Below the pieces are notes generated by a model. That model searched no databases. It saw nothing but the letters and a program-made list of their open reading frames with translations, and was not told where the DNA came from. From NCBI GenBank assembly GCA_028284445.1, contig JANQRS010000055.1, positions 1 to 51,096 of the forward strand: a stretch of DNA of 51,096 bases, read 5' to 3'. Origin of the DNA: Calditrichia bacterium (GTDB lineage Bacteria; Calditrichota; Calditrichia; RBG-13-44-9; J075). Positions 43,221-51,096 of the stretch are shown here, piece after piece (within the stretch, counting starts at the first letter, position 1; each line of letters starts with the position of its first letter). The translations under genes and the position numbers were made by a program.

Positions 43221-46200
43221 CTAGGGATGGCTGAAGCAGCCGCAATGCGCCTCACCAAACCCCAATCCTTGCCGCCACACAAACCCATCGCTGCTGCGCG
43301 GATCTTCCCAGTAGAACGGCAGACGTTCTTTGGGATGATTTCCAATTTCGTTCAAAGTGGCCGCATCGTAGAGACGTCCATTCTTCATTACGTAACGGAT
43401 CGCCTCAGTGTTGTAAATATCATCCAGGGGATTCTTGTCGAGCACAATCAAGTCGGCCAATTTACCGACTTCCAGGGAACCGAGATCTTTATCCATTCCA
43501 ATATAATATGCGCCGTTCCAGGTCGCAGTACGCAAGGCTTCCATTTCACTCATGCCGCCCTGCACAAAGGACCACAGCTCCCAGTGAGAACCAAGCCCCT
43601 GAACCTGCCCATGGGAACCCAGGTTTACCTTAACGCCAACGTCGCTGAGGCGTTTTGCGACCGCTGCGTTGCGGATGTGATTGTAGTCGTCATCTGCAGC
43701 CATCGGACGGCGCCGGCTGCGGCTATCAACAAGCGGTCGCGGGGTGAATGTCAGGAGCCGTCTGTTTTCCCAAACCCTGCTGTGATGATACCAGTAATTC
43801 TCACCCCATAGTCCCCCAAAGGCAACATTCAGCGTCGGGGTATAGCCGGTCTTGGATGCCGCCCAAAGTTTGAAGACATCGTCATAAACCGGGGCAATCG
43901 GGATTGAGTGTTCGATCCCCGGGTGGCCATCGAGAATCATATTCAAATTATGATAAAAGAACGAGCCGCCCTCCGGGTAGACATTGATTTCCAATTCACG
44001 CGCCGCCTGCATCACCTGCTGACGCTGATCGCGGCGCGGCTGATTGTAGCTCTTGACGCTAAATGCGCCAACGGCTTTCATCCGCCTCAGATGTGAACGC
44101 GCATCTTCCAGGCTATTCACAACTGCTTTGAAGTCCCCTTCCGCGCCATAAAGAATGGTCCCGGTTGAAAAAATGCGCGGGCCAATCATCTCGCCGGCTT
44201 CGACAATCTCACTTTGACTGAAGACCATCTCGGTGTTTGCCGAGGGATCATGAGTTGTGGTGACGCCATATGCAAGGTTGGCCATATAGCTCCAGTTATT
44301 GGGCGTGGAAATGCCGCCGGACCAGTGTCCCATATGTGCATGGACGTCAACAATGCCGGGCATGATGGTTTTGCCCTGCAGGTCGACAATTTTTGCATCT
44401 TTCGGTATATTGATATTTGCAGCAGGTCCAATTTCCCAAATGCGATTCTTCTTTACGAGAATAGTGCCATTCTCGATTACCTCATCGCCTTTCATACTGA
44501 TGATTCGTGCACCGGTCAAGGCCAAGCTACCGTCAGGGATGTCAGTTTCAACATAGAATTCCAGCTCGATGCCGGTTTCTTCCGGTCCGGGGATACTGTC
44601 CGGCGCCCCTTCAACAAAATCAAAGCTGTTTTTCAGCGACCGTGTGTAATAGGTCGGGCCAAGCACCCAATGTAACTCGCGGGCGTCTCCGGACCAATGA
44701 AGTGAGATCCCGGCATCGCGGGACACTTTTTTCACGGGAATAGCGGTTGTTTTAGCGCTCAGGTCAATCGCCGTTCCGGCCTTGGGAAAGGGTGACAGAA
44801 ACACATTGAAGAGCTCCTGGAAGGCAACCCAATTTTCATCCGGGCTGATGGCGATATCGGTTGCATAGTTCGAAGTAAAAATTGTGCGCAAATCATGCCC
44901 GTCTAACTGGCAACTTTTCAGGGCCTTTTTTCCACCTTCACGCGACATGAAATAGATGCGATCGCTGCGCTGGTTGAAGGACGGGCGGCTGCCCTCCTCA
45001 ATGATCAGGTTGGCGTCACCGCCATTGGCGGCAACCCAATAAATACCAGGCTCCGTACCGTGTGAAAAACCAAGAACCGAGTTTCCGGTGCCGCGCTGAA
45101 ATACCACCATCGTGCCATCCGGGGCATAGCGCGGACTGTAATAGTATCCCTTGCGTTTGGTTAACTGTTGCGGCTGACCGCCGTTGATCCGCACCTTTTG
45201 AATAGATCCAAGCTTCGCCGGATTCCAGGTGGTATACACAACCCATTCATTATCCGGACTAAAAGACGGCTGAAATTCAAACTGCCCTTCCACTTCGACC
45301 AAACGCGAGATCTTCCCTTTTGGCAACTTCTTTTTCCAAAGATGACCGGCTGCATTGAATACCAGCCATTTGCCATCCGACGAAGTGGCTGCATGCCGAA
45401 TCATTTTAGGCTGAAATTCAATGGGGCCTACCTGCTGCTGAAAACGGGCAGCGCGGGCCATACTTATTTGCAGATCCGCCTGAAAGGGAATAATCGTGGC
45501 GGAACGAGTTGCAATGTCTATGCGACGCAGCTTGCCTTTTGCCCAAACCACAATTTCTTTGCCAGCGGGCATCCAGGCATAGTTCGGATAAACACCAAAA
45601 ATAGCCCAGGTTTCCTGCTGATCGCGGCTAAGGCCGTCATACACCGGCCATTCTTCTCCTGTGGCGATATCGCGAATGAATAGAACCGTTTTCTGACGAA
45701 CCCGGCGAACAAAGGCGATTTGCTTGCCGTCCGGTGAAACTTCCGGGCGAATTGCGCCGCCGGCGCCGGTGATGTAATTCATGAGCTTTCCGGTTTCCAT
45801 ATCCAGGCGCCGAACCACGTAGATTTGTCCATAAGGATCTTTATTGTATTGAAAGAAGCCGCCGGGGCTCATGTCTTCACTATAATAAAGATAGCGGCCG
45901 TCTGGCGAGATTTCCGGCTCTCCAGCATCCTGCTGGTCATTGCGACGCTCGGTAAGCTGAACACCTTTACCGCCGCTCAGGTGATACATCCACATCTCGC
46001 CGGCGCCAAGTGAGCGACGGCTTGTGAAGTGCTTGCGGGCAATCAGGTATTGCCCGTCCGGGGTCCAGGTGGCATTGTTCAGCAATCGAAAGCTTTCATC
46101 AGTTACCTGCTCCGGATTGCCACCATCGCGATCCATGATCCAGATATTATCGCCACCAGAACGGTCGCTGGTAAAACTGATCTTCTGACCGTCCGGGCTA

Positions 46201-46505
46201 AATTTCGGTTGCACGTCGTATGACAACCCACCGGCAATAAGCTTTGCTTTTCCTCCGCTAATCGGCAGCGTAAAGATATCGCCAAGCAAGTCAAAGACGA
46301 TAAGTTTGCCATCAGGGCTAACATCAAGATTCATCCAGGTCCCTTCTTCCAGGGACAGTGCAACGGTATCCGCATCACCGTACTGATGATCGACTTTCCA
46401 GTTTTTGAAATCAGGTTCGTTTGCTTTGTCCGCTTTGGTTTCCTGTGCAAGAAGCAGAAGAGATGACAAGAGGATAAGCATCATTATGACAACACTATAA
46501 CGCAT
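43221..46505 (-). CDS. Amidohydrolase with N-terminal TolB-like propeller, exported
   Basis: A 1094-residue protein. A signal peptide leads into repeated WD40/TolB-like strands, for example SPDGKLIVF, SPDGQKISFTSDRSGGDNIW, SPDGRYLYYSEDM and SPDGKQIAFVRRV (about residues 60-620). From about residue 660 an amidohydrolase domain follows, with metal ligands His722 and His724 in VDVHAHMGHW, then ESGQ-like strands and LADLIVLDKNPLDDI. Members may be dipeptidases or imidazolonepropionase-like enzymes. The C-terminus HCGCFSHP is Cys/His-rich. It is the first gene of a likely four-gene operon with two peptidases and an outer-membrane barrel. Confidence 0.92.
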   Translation of the reverse strand: MRYSVVIMMLILLSSLLLLAQETKADKANEPDFKNWKVDHQYGDADTVALSLEEGTWMNLDVSPDGKLIVFDLLGDIFTLPISGGKAKLIAGGLSYDVQPKFSPDGQKISFTSDRSGGDNIWIMDRDGGNPEQVTDESFRLLNNATWTPDGQYLIARKHFTSRRSLGAGEMWMYHLSGGKGVQLTERRNDQQDAGEPEISPDGRYLYYSEDMSPGGFFQYNKDPYGQIYVVRRLDMETGKLMNYITGAGGAIRPEVSPDGKQIAFVRRVRQKTVLFIRDIATGEEWPVYDGLSRDQQETWAIFGVYPNYAWMPAGKEIVVWAKGKLRRIDIATRSATIIPFQADLQISMARAARFQQQVGPIEFQPKMIRHAATSSDGKWLVFNAAGHLWKKKLPKGKISRLVEVEGQFEFQPSFSPDNEWVVYTTWNPAKLGSIQKVRINGGQPQQLTKRKGYYYSPRYAPDGTMVVFQRGTGNSVLGFSHGTEPGIYWVAANGGDANLIIEEGSRPSFNQRSDRIYFMSREGGKKALKSCQLDGHDLRTIFTSNYATDIAISPDENWVAFQELFNVFLSPFPKAGTAIDLSAKTTAIPVKKVSRDAGISLHWSGDARELHWVLGPTYYTRSLKNSFDFVEGAPDSIPGPEETGIELEFYVETDIPDGSLALTGARIISMKGDEVIENGTILVKKNRIWEIGPAANINIPKDAKIVDLQGKTIMPGIVDVHAHMGHWSGGISTPNNWSYMANLAYGVTTTHDPSANTEMVFSQSEIVEAGEMIGPRIFSTGTILYGAEGDFKAVVNSLEDARSHLRRMKAVGAFSVKSYNQPRRDQRQQVMQAARELEINVYPEGGSFFYHNLNMILDGHPGIEHSIPIAPVYDDVFKLWAASKTGYTPTLNVAFGGLWGENYWYHHSRVWENRRLLTFTPRPLVDSRSRRRPMAADDDYNHIRNAAVAKRLSDVGVKVNLGSHGQVQGLGSHWELWSFVQGGMSEMEALRTATWNGAYYIGMDKDLGSLEVGKLADLIVLDKNPLDDIYNTEAIRYVMKNGRLYDAATLNEIGNHPKERLPFYWEDPRSSDGFVWRQGLGFGEAHCGCFSHP

Positions 46506-46680
46506 ACAAATGGCCTCGCAAGTATATCAAGACGATAACAGACTCCGTGGGAATCAATCCTGGCCGCCTTTTAGACGAAGGAAGACGTAGAATTATTTAC
46601 ATGAGGACAAATTACACATAATGCGCAATATAGCAAATGAATGGAGGGAAAGACAGGGGTGGTTGGCAGTGGAAACTAAG

Positions 46681-46711
46681 AATGACGAATGACAAATGAC
46701 GAATGGCAAAT
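46681..46711 (+). repeat. Heptamer array AATGNNN, short
   Basis: AATGACG, AATGACA, AATGACG, AATGGCA and a partial AAT in register. These are the same words as at 20702-20795. Confidence 0.8.
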
Positions 46712-46731
46712 ATTTTCTTTTTACCTCAAGA

Positions 46732-46747
46732 ATCCCGCTTGCGGGAT
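46732..46747 (-). terminator. Weak hairpin, possible terminator of the acyl-CoA operon
   Basis: ATCCCGC-TT-GCGGGAT; followed on the minus strand by TTCTTGAG rather than a T run. It lies about 150 bases after the dehydrogenase stop. Confidence 0.35.
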
Positions 46748-46801
46748 GATTTAGCACAGCACCGGGTTTCTTGTCCAGCTGGGGGAATGGGCGGGAATGA
46801 A

Positions 46802-46829
46802 GAACGAAGATTGAAGATTGAAAATTGAT
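46802..46829 (+). repeat. Heptamer array GATTGAA type
   Basis: GAACGAA, GATTGAA, GATTGAA, AATTGAT in 7-base register, the same word family as 10448-10482. Confidence 0.75.
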
Positions 46830-46873
46830 GGATTAAAAATTTACGAATCTCAAATCTCTCTATCTCCATTTTT

Positions 46874-46899
46874 CATTCGACATTTGTCATTCGTCATTG
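46874..46899 (-). repeat. Heptamer array AATGNNN, reversed, touching a stop codon
   Basis: Plus-strand CATTCGA, CATTTGT, CATTCGT, CATTG. On the minus strand it reads AATGACG/AATGACA words. It ends exactly at the stop codon of the dehydrogenase gene. Confidence 0.82.
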
Positions 46900-49173
46900 C
46901 TAGGCTTGCAGTTTTTTGAACATGGTAACAAACTGCATCATCTGCGGGACATTTGAAACCTTGATTTTGCCCATCATAAAGGCTACCTGCGGATTGGTTT
47001 TACCAAGCTCGATATCGATATAGGTTTGGGCGGAAGATTCAACAACACAGTTTGGATGCCCCATCAGGCCTTTTTGAACGACACACTGACCGGCCCGGAT
47101 AATAACGGTAAATTCCCCGCCGCTAGCACCGGAAATCTTGAAGTGAAAAACTGTCTCATAATCATTCGACTTATCATGTCGGAAGCGGCCAGGCATACCA
47201 TTAAAGATATCATCAATCGTCAAGGCTTTGTCCTCTCTCGGCGAAGCGCCGGTTTCAATCGGAGACGAAGCACTTCCTGTGCGGGAATTTGTACTGCCGG
47301 ATGTTTCTGTTGCCTGGCTATCCACTAAATCATCCCGCCCAGGCGTCTTGCTAAAACCGTTTAAGGAGCTTTCGCTTCGTGAACTGCTCACGAATTGTTC
47401 GAGGTCATCTTGAGGCGCATCAGGTTTGCTTTCCGCAGCCATATCATTTTGGGGCTCTGAAGACCGGGCTGTGGATGTCGGTACTTCACCGTCGATAACA
47501 CGATTGAGTTCGTCCTGGAATCCGGATACCTCATCGTTGGGTTCCGAATCAACGGGAGGCGGCAGATCTTTCAGGATATCATCAATATTGCGGAATTCTT
47601 CCGTTTTCAGGTCCGGCTTTTTCTCTAACGCTTCACGTGCCTGGCGGTTGAGGACCGCGCGATCCAGCTCTTCGCTAAAATCCGAAATTTCATCTTTGGG
47701 TGGCTTGGCAGGACCATTATTTTCAGCGGCAGGCGCCTGCTCCGCCGGTTGATCCTCTGGCTCAATATTCGAAAAAATCGCTTCCAATGCTTCTGTTTTG
47801 GCTGAAAGCGAATCATCTACATTTGGCGTTTGCAACACAGTGTGCTCTTCAAGCGGCGGCTTCTCTACAGGAGGAGTTTCAGGTACCGGCGGCGCTTCCA
47901 CAGGCGGCTGAGGCGGTGCTGCAACCGGTTCAGGCGTCACCGGCGCTGGAATCGACACAATCAGGCTGGAAATATCGTAATCGATATCTTCAGAGACAAT
48001 TTGGCTGACCAGGCGCCCGGAATAATCGACATTGTCGATCATCAGCTTGGAAAGGATCTCCCGCATAATTTGGGTGGTACCGCCGACAAGGCGACCGGCC
48101 CGCACATCGCGGAAGATGCGCGATACTTCATAGTCAGCCATATAGCCATAACCGCCAAAAAACTGCAAACAGGTATCTGCCACCTTGCTGGCCAGTTCGC
48201 TGGCCTTCAGCTTTGCCATCGTGCATTCCTTCACAGCCGGCTGATATTGATCCAATAACCAGGCAGCATGATAATTCAACTGACGCGAGGCTTCAACCTC
48301 CATCAACATCTCTGAAATTTCATGGCGAATCACCTGGTAGCGCGATAGGCTGCGCTTGAAGGCGCTGCGCTTTTTAATGTAGTCGAGAGTAATATCGAGG
48401 CAATACTGGGCGCTGGCTGTGGCAATTACTGCTGCTGCAAGGCGTTCCAATTGGAAGCATTCCATCATGCAATAGAAGCCTTTGTTTTCCTCGCCGATCA
48501 GATTTTTAACCGGAACCTTCACCCGGTCGAAAGCGACAATTGCGGTATCTGCAGTATGCCAGCCAAGCTTGTCGAGCTTGCGGCTATGCACACCGTCAAG
48601 ATTGGTGTCAATTACAAGCAGGCTGATCCCATCGGAGGAAGCAGAAGTATCTGTTTTGACAGCAGTTACCAGGAAATGTCCATTCACGCCATTGGTAATA
48701 AAGGTCTTGTTACCGGAAACAAGATAGTAATCACCGTCACGCTGGGCAATTGTTTCAATGGAGGCAACATCCGATCCGGTATCCGGCTCCGTAATTGCCA
48801 AACCGCCAATTTTGATGCCGTTGATACCCGGACGCAGGTAACTGTCTTTTAAGGTATCGCTGCCATATCGATCGAGATATGCCAATGCCTGGTACTGATG
48901 ACTACTAATCGCAGCAGAAAAACCACCGGAGGTTCCCTGGGCAATCTCTTCAAGAAATATTACTGAATAAAAGAAGTCTGCATTGCTACCACCATATTCT
49001 GTGCCAAAGTTAATACCCAGCAGACTGTTCTTGCCCAACAATGACCAGACAGAATGGGGAATGTGCTCATCCTTCTCCCACTGCACGATGTTTTCAACAA
49101 CATCGCGTTCAATGAGTTGACGGACAGCTGCCCGAAAAACGTGATGTTCTTCTGTAAAGTACGGTGACTTCAT
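46900..49173 (-). CDS. Acyl-CoA dehydrogenase fused through a long linker to an SCP2 domain
   Basis: A 757-residue protein. Residues 1-385 are a full acyl-CoA dehydrogenase: N-terminal helical domain, ITEPDTGSDV and NKTFITNG in the middle domain, then FFGGYGYMADYEVSRIFRD. The MCAD-type catalytic Glu position (before GTxQ) is Gly364 in VGGTTQ; Glu243 in FQLERL aligns with the isovaleryl/long-chain-type base. Residues about 400-655 are a Pro/Glu/Ser-rich, probably disordered linker. Residues 655-757 (IDDIFNGMPGRF, FTVIIRAGQCVVQKGL, ending MMQFVTMFKKL) form an SCP2 lipid-binding domain. The domain order and linker are unusual. The start is one base after the ligase stop, suggesting coupled translation and function in fatty-acid oxidation. 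Confidence 0.93.
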   Translation of the reverse strand: MKSPYFTEEHHVFRAAVRQLIERDVVENIVQWEKDEHIPHSVWSLLGKNSLLGINFGTEYGGSNADFFYSVIFLEEIAQGTSGGFSAAISSHQYQALAYLDRYGSDTLKDSYLRPGINGIKIGGLAITEPDTGSDVASIETIAQRDGDYYLVSGNKTFITNGVNGHFLVTAVKTDTSASSDGISLLVIDTNLDGVHSRKLDKLGWHTADTAIVAFDRVKVPVKNLIGEENKGFYCMMECFQLERLAAAVIATASAQYCLDITLDYIKKRSAFKRSLSRYQVIRHEISEMLMEVEASRQLNYHAAWLLDQYQPAVKECTMAKLKASELASKVADTCLQFFGGYGYMADYEVSRIFRDVRAGRLVGGTTQIMREILSKLMIDNVDYSGRLVSQIVSEDIDYDISSLIVSIPAPVTPEPVAAPPQPPVEAPPVPETPPVEKPPLEEHTVLQTPNVDDSLSAKTEALEAIFSNIEPEDQPAEQAPAAENNGPAKPPKDEISDFSEELDRAVLNRQAREALEKKPDLKTEEFRNIDDILKDLPPPVDSEPNDEVSGFQDELNRVIDGEVPTSTARSSEPQNDMAAESKPDAPQDDLEQFVSSSRSESSLNGFSKTPGRDDLVDSQATETSGSTNSRTGSASSPIETGASPREDKALTIDDIFNGMPGRFRHDKSNDYETVFHFKISGASGGEFTVIIRAGQCVVQKGLMGHPNCVVESSAQTYIDIELGKTNPQVAFMMGKIKVSNVPQMMQFVTMFKKLQA

Positions 49174-49174
49174 C

Positions 49175-50974
49175 TCAGCTCTCGATATACATGCTATTCA
49201 ACAAATGTTGATATTTTTCCTCAATGACCTTACGCTTCAGCTCTAAGGTGCGAGTCATTTCACCATTTTGAATGGAAAATGGGTTACGCAAAATACGAAA
49301 GTACTTAATTTGCATATGGTTAGCAAGTTCTAAATTGGCATTGTCAACCTCCTGCTGAACAATGCCTTCGATGATGGAATGCGTCCGGCGCTCTTCGATG
49401 GACATTTCGGCGAATCCGGCTTTGGCCGCCGTACGCGTCACTTCCTCATCGTTCAGTGCCAACAGCGCCGTCAGATACTTCCGACGATCCCCGTGGATAA
49501 AAGCCATATCAATGTGCCTTTGCTTCACGAGAATTCGCTCCACGTACACCGGGGTAATATTTTTGCCCCCGGCAGTTATGATCAACTCCTTTTTCCGGCC
49601 GGTTATCGTAACCCATCCCTGTGAGTCTAGCTCACCGAGATCTCCTGTCCGGTAATATCCATCTTCCGTGAAGTATTGTTTCGTCAATTCAGGCGAGTTC
49701 CAGTAGCCCGGAAAAACATTGGCACCGGCAATTTCCAATTCTTTTCCGTTTCCCAGGCGAACAGTCATTCCCGGTAACGGCCGTCCCACCGAGCCAAGGC
49801 GATAGTCATCCGGACTATTGATGGTGGCAACGGCAGTGGCTTCGGTCATCCCCCACCCTTCGAGCAGCAGAATGCCCATTGCCTGAAAGAAACCGGCGAT
49901 GTATGGATTAAGTCGCGCACCTCCGCTAACAAAAAATTGCAACTCTCCACCGAAGGCGGCCCTTATTCGCCGAAAGACGGCAAAATCGGCAACCCAATAT
50001 CGCAACCGGCTCGTTATCAAATTGCCTCTATTGGTCTTCCGAACAACATGATAACGGCGTCCGGCATGCAATGCCCAATTGAATATCCGCTTCTTCAACG
50101 GGGCAGCTGCCTCAATCTGTTCCACGATACCCGAGTAAAGCTTCTCAAAAAAACCAGGCATTGCGGCAACAAAGGATGGCTTTACTTCCATCATATCCGC
50201 CAGAAGACTTTCCCGCGACCCGGGATACGCAATACAACGCCCCAGATAGATCAACAGATAATAGCCGGCAAGGCGTTCAAATGCATGCGATAAAGGCAAA
50301 ATACTAAAGTTCCGATGCAGCTTATCAATGCGCCCAATTCGCTGAAGCAAACCTTGAATTGCCGCCAGATAGTTGCCGTGCGTCAGCGTTACGCCTTTTG
50401 CCAAACCGGTGGTACCACTGGTATAGATAACACATACTGGTTCATCTTGTTTGATCGATTTGGCAATTTCCCGGACTTGATACTCAAAATGTGAACCGGC
50501 GCCAGCACCGACATCCACCAATTCCGCCAGCAACATTTCCATTTTCTGCGGCTCTAAGGTCTCATCGAAAAGCACCACCCGCCGCACTGATGGCATTTTC
50601 GGCAGCACTTTCCTAACCCGCAGCAATTGGACAGGGTCGCCTACACAAACAACAGCGGCCTCCAAATCATTGACAATCGCCGCCAGTGCCTCTGCGGAGC
50701 TGCTCGACGGTGCAGCCGAAACAAGCAGCCCGGCGAGAATGCCGCCGATATCTGCCTGAGCCCATTCGGGACGATTGCCGGCATAAATGACCATTCTTTC
50801 TCCGGGCTCGTGCCCGCTCTTTAATAACCCTTTGGCAATATTCAGGCAGATTGTGCCCAGACGCTGGTAATTTAATTGCTGGTAGCGATTATTCTGTTTG
50901 AAGAGCTGAGCAGGCGCAGCCGCAAACTGAGAGAAATTGTTGAGAAATATAGTATTTAGGTTCTGATATGCCAT
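49175..50974 (-). CDS. Long-chain fatty acid-CoA ligase (AMP-binding)
   Basis: A 599-residue adenylate-forming enzyme. The P-loop is IYTSGTTGLAKG, followed by LSHAFERLAGYY, EGWGMTEATA, YRTGDLG and TGRKKELIITAGGKNI, as in FadD15-type ligases. It activates fatty acids to acyl-CoA with ATP, feeding the dehydrogenase encoded immediately downstream (one-base gap). The size is normal. No strong ribosome site is visible before the ATG at 50974. The C-terminal LKRKVIEEKYQHLL is typical of the family. Confidence 0.95.
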   Translation of the reverse strand: MAYQNLNTIFLNNFSQFAAAPAQLFKQNNRYQQLNYQRLGTICLNIAKGLLKSGHEPGERMVIYAGNRPEWAQADIGGILAGLLVSAAPSSSSAEALAAIVNDLEAAVVCVGDPVQLLRVRKVLPKMPSVRRVVLFDETLEPQKMEMLLAELVDVGAGAGSHFEYQVREIAKSIKQDEPVCVIYTSGTTGLAKGVTLTHGNYLAAIQGLLQRIGRIDKLHRNFSILPLSHAFERLAGYYLLIYLGRCIAYPGSRESLLADMMEVKPSFVAAMPGFFEKLYSGIVEQIEAAAPLKKRIFNWALHAGRRYHVVRKTNRGNLITSRLRYWVADFAVFRRIRAAFGGELQFFVSGGARLNPYIAGFFQAMGILLLEGWGMTEATAVATINSPDDYRLGSVGRPLPGMTVRLGNGKELEIAGANVFPGYWNSPELTKQYFTEDGYYRTGDLGELDSQGWVTITGRKKELIITAGGKNITPVYVERILVKQRHIDMAFIHGDRRKYLTALLALNDEEVTRTAAKAGFAEMSIEERRTHSIIEGIVQQEVDNANLELANHMQIKYFRILRNPFSIQNGEMTRTLELKRKVIEEKYQHLLNSMYIES

Positions 50975-51020
50975 ACCAGAACTATCGGAGAGAAGTGACG
51001 GACGTTTAGGAAGTAGACTC

Positions 51021-51096
51021 TTGATGCTTGATGCTTGATGCTTGATGCTTGATGCTTGATGCTTGATGCTTGATGCTTGATGCTTGATGCTTGAAT
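51021..51096. repeat. Tandem heptamer array, TTGATGC x10, open at the right edge
   Basis: Ten perfect TTGATGC copies (51021-51090) followed by TTGAAT at the window end. It has the same word and orientation as 1-84. It lies upstream of the ligase gene, about 47 bases from its ATG. Confidence 0.97.

Larger units (their letters stand above)
46506..46899. other. 394-base repeat-rich intergenic region
   Basis: Between the amidohydrolase start and the dehydrogenase stop. Contains heptamer arrays at 46681-46711, 46802-46829 and 46874-46899, and the hairpin ATCCCGC-TT-GCGGGAT at 46732-46747. No gene is supported. Confidence 0.7.

Noticed and set aside
1..51096. Plasmid or phage origin for the window
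   Set aside because: Identical end repeats suggest circularity, but the genes are chromosomal housekeeping and envelope genes with no replication, capsid or integrase genes.

Overview
The window is chromosomal DNA of a Gram-negative bacterium, most likely from the FCB superphylum (a Calditrichota-, KSB1-, Marinimicrobia- or Ignavibacteria-like lineage). Four things point there: a secreted protein ending in a type IX secretion sorting domain with the NYPNPFNP signature; DUF4301, DUF6702/HupE and 'EHAP' TonB-receptor families typical of Bacteroidota relatives; many lipoproteins; and AGGAG-type ribosome binding sites. No phage, plasmid, transposase, CRISPR array, rRNA or tRNA gene was found. The phylum is inferred from family content only.

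Layout. 1-3837: an SDR-like protein, a DsbD/ScsB-type disulfide reductase and a seven-helix membrane protein (minus strand). 4043-10207: a plus-strand operon with a receiver/PP2C phosphatase, a DUF4301 protein, a STAS antagonist, an RsbW-like kinase and glycogen phosphorylase, so a complete partner switch joined to glycogen breakdown. 10610-15167: a PafA-like alkaline phosphatase lipoprotein, a polysaccharide export protein and a quinone-oxidoreductase-like enzyme. 15340-23225: a giant beta-propeller/PKD secreted protein, an orphan sugar-ABC ATPase, a membrane-anchored TPR protein and FxsA. 23393-26948: an M1 metallopeptidase coupled to HupE/UreJ, with a divergent DUF6702 protein. 27207-31481: two S9 peptidases. 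31733-32225: ribosomal protein L28 and a small partner. 32308-37805: a putative metal-uptake cluster (lipoprotein, ZnuD-like TonB receptor, small Cys/His protein, DUF3299-like protein, LolD-like ATPase, anchored protein). 37873-38988: a DUF2914 membrane protein. 39098-46505: a likely four-gene operon (TolB-propeller amidohydrolase, M1 peptidase, trypsin-like lipoprotein, outer-membrane barrel). 46900-50974: an acyl-CoA ligase followed by an unusual acyl-CoA dehydrogenase carrying a long disordered linker and an SCP2 lipid-binding domain.

How the genes work together. Extracytoplasmic proteolysis is a strong theme (two M1, two S9, a trypsin-like protease and an amidohydrolase), with disulfide and metal handling nearby. 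Regulation of carbon storage by a phosphatase/kinase/antagonist switch is suggested by the 4-10 kb operon. Intergenic DNA is rich in two kinds of repeats: tandem arrays of drifting 7- or 8-base words, and palindromic REP/MITE-like elements, often directly after stop codons. Both window ends lie in arrays of the same heptamer (TTGATGC), so the ends may be assembly breaks in a repeat.

Most promising for novelty are the dehydrogenase-linker-SCP2 fusion with its ligase, the partner-switch/DUF4301/glycogen phosphorylase operon, the metal cluster with an ATPase but no permease, and the register-keeping word repeats.
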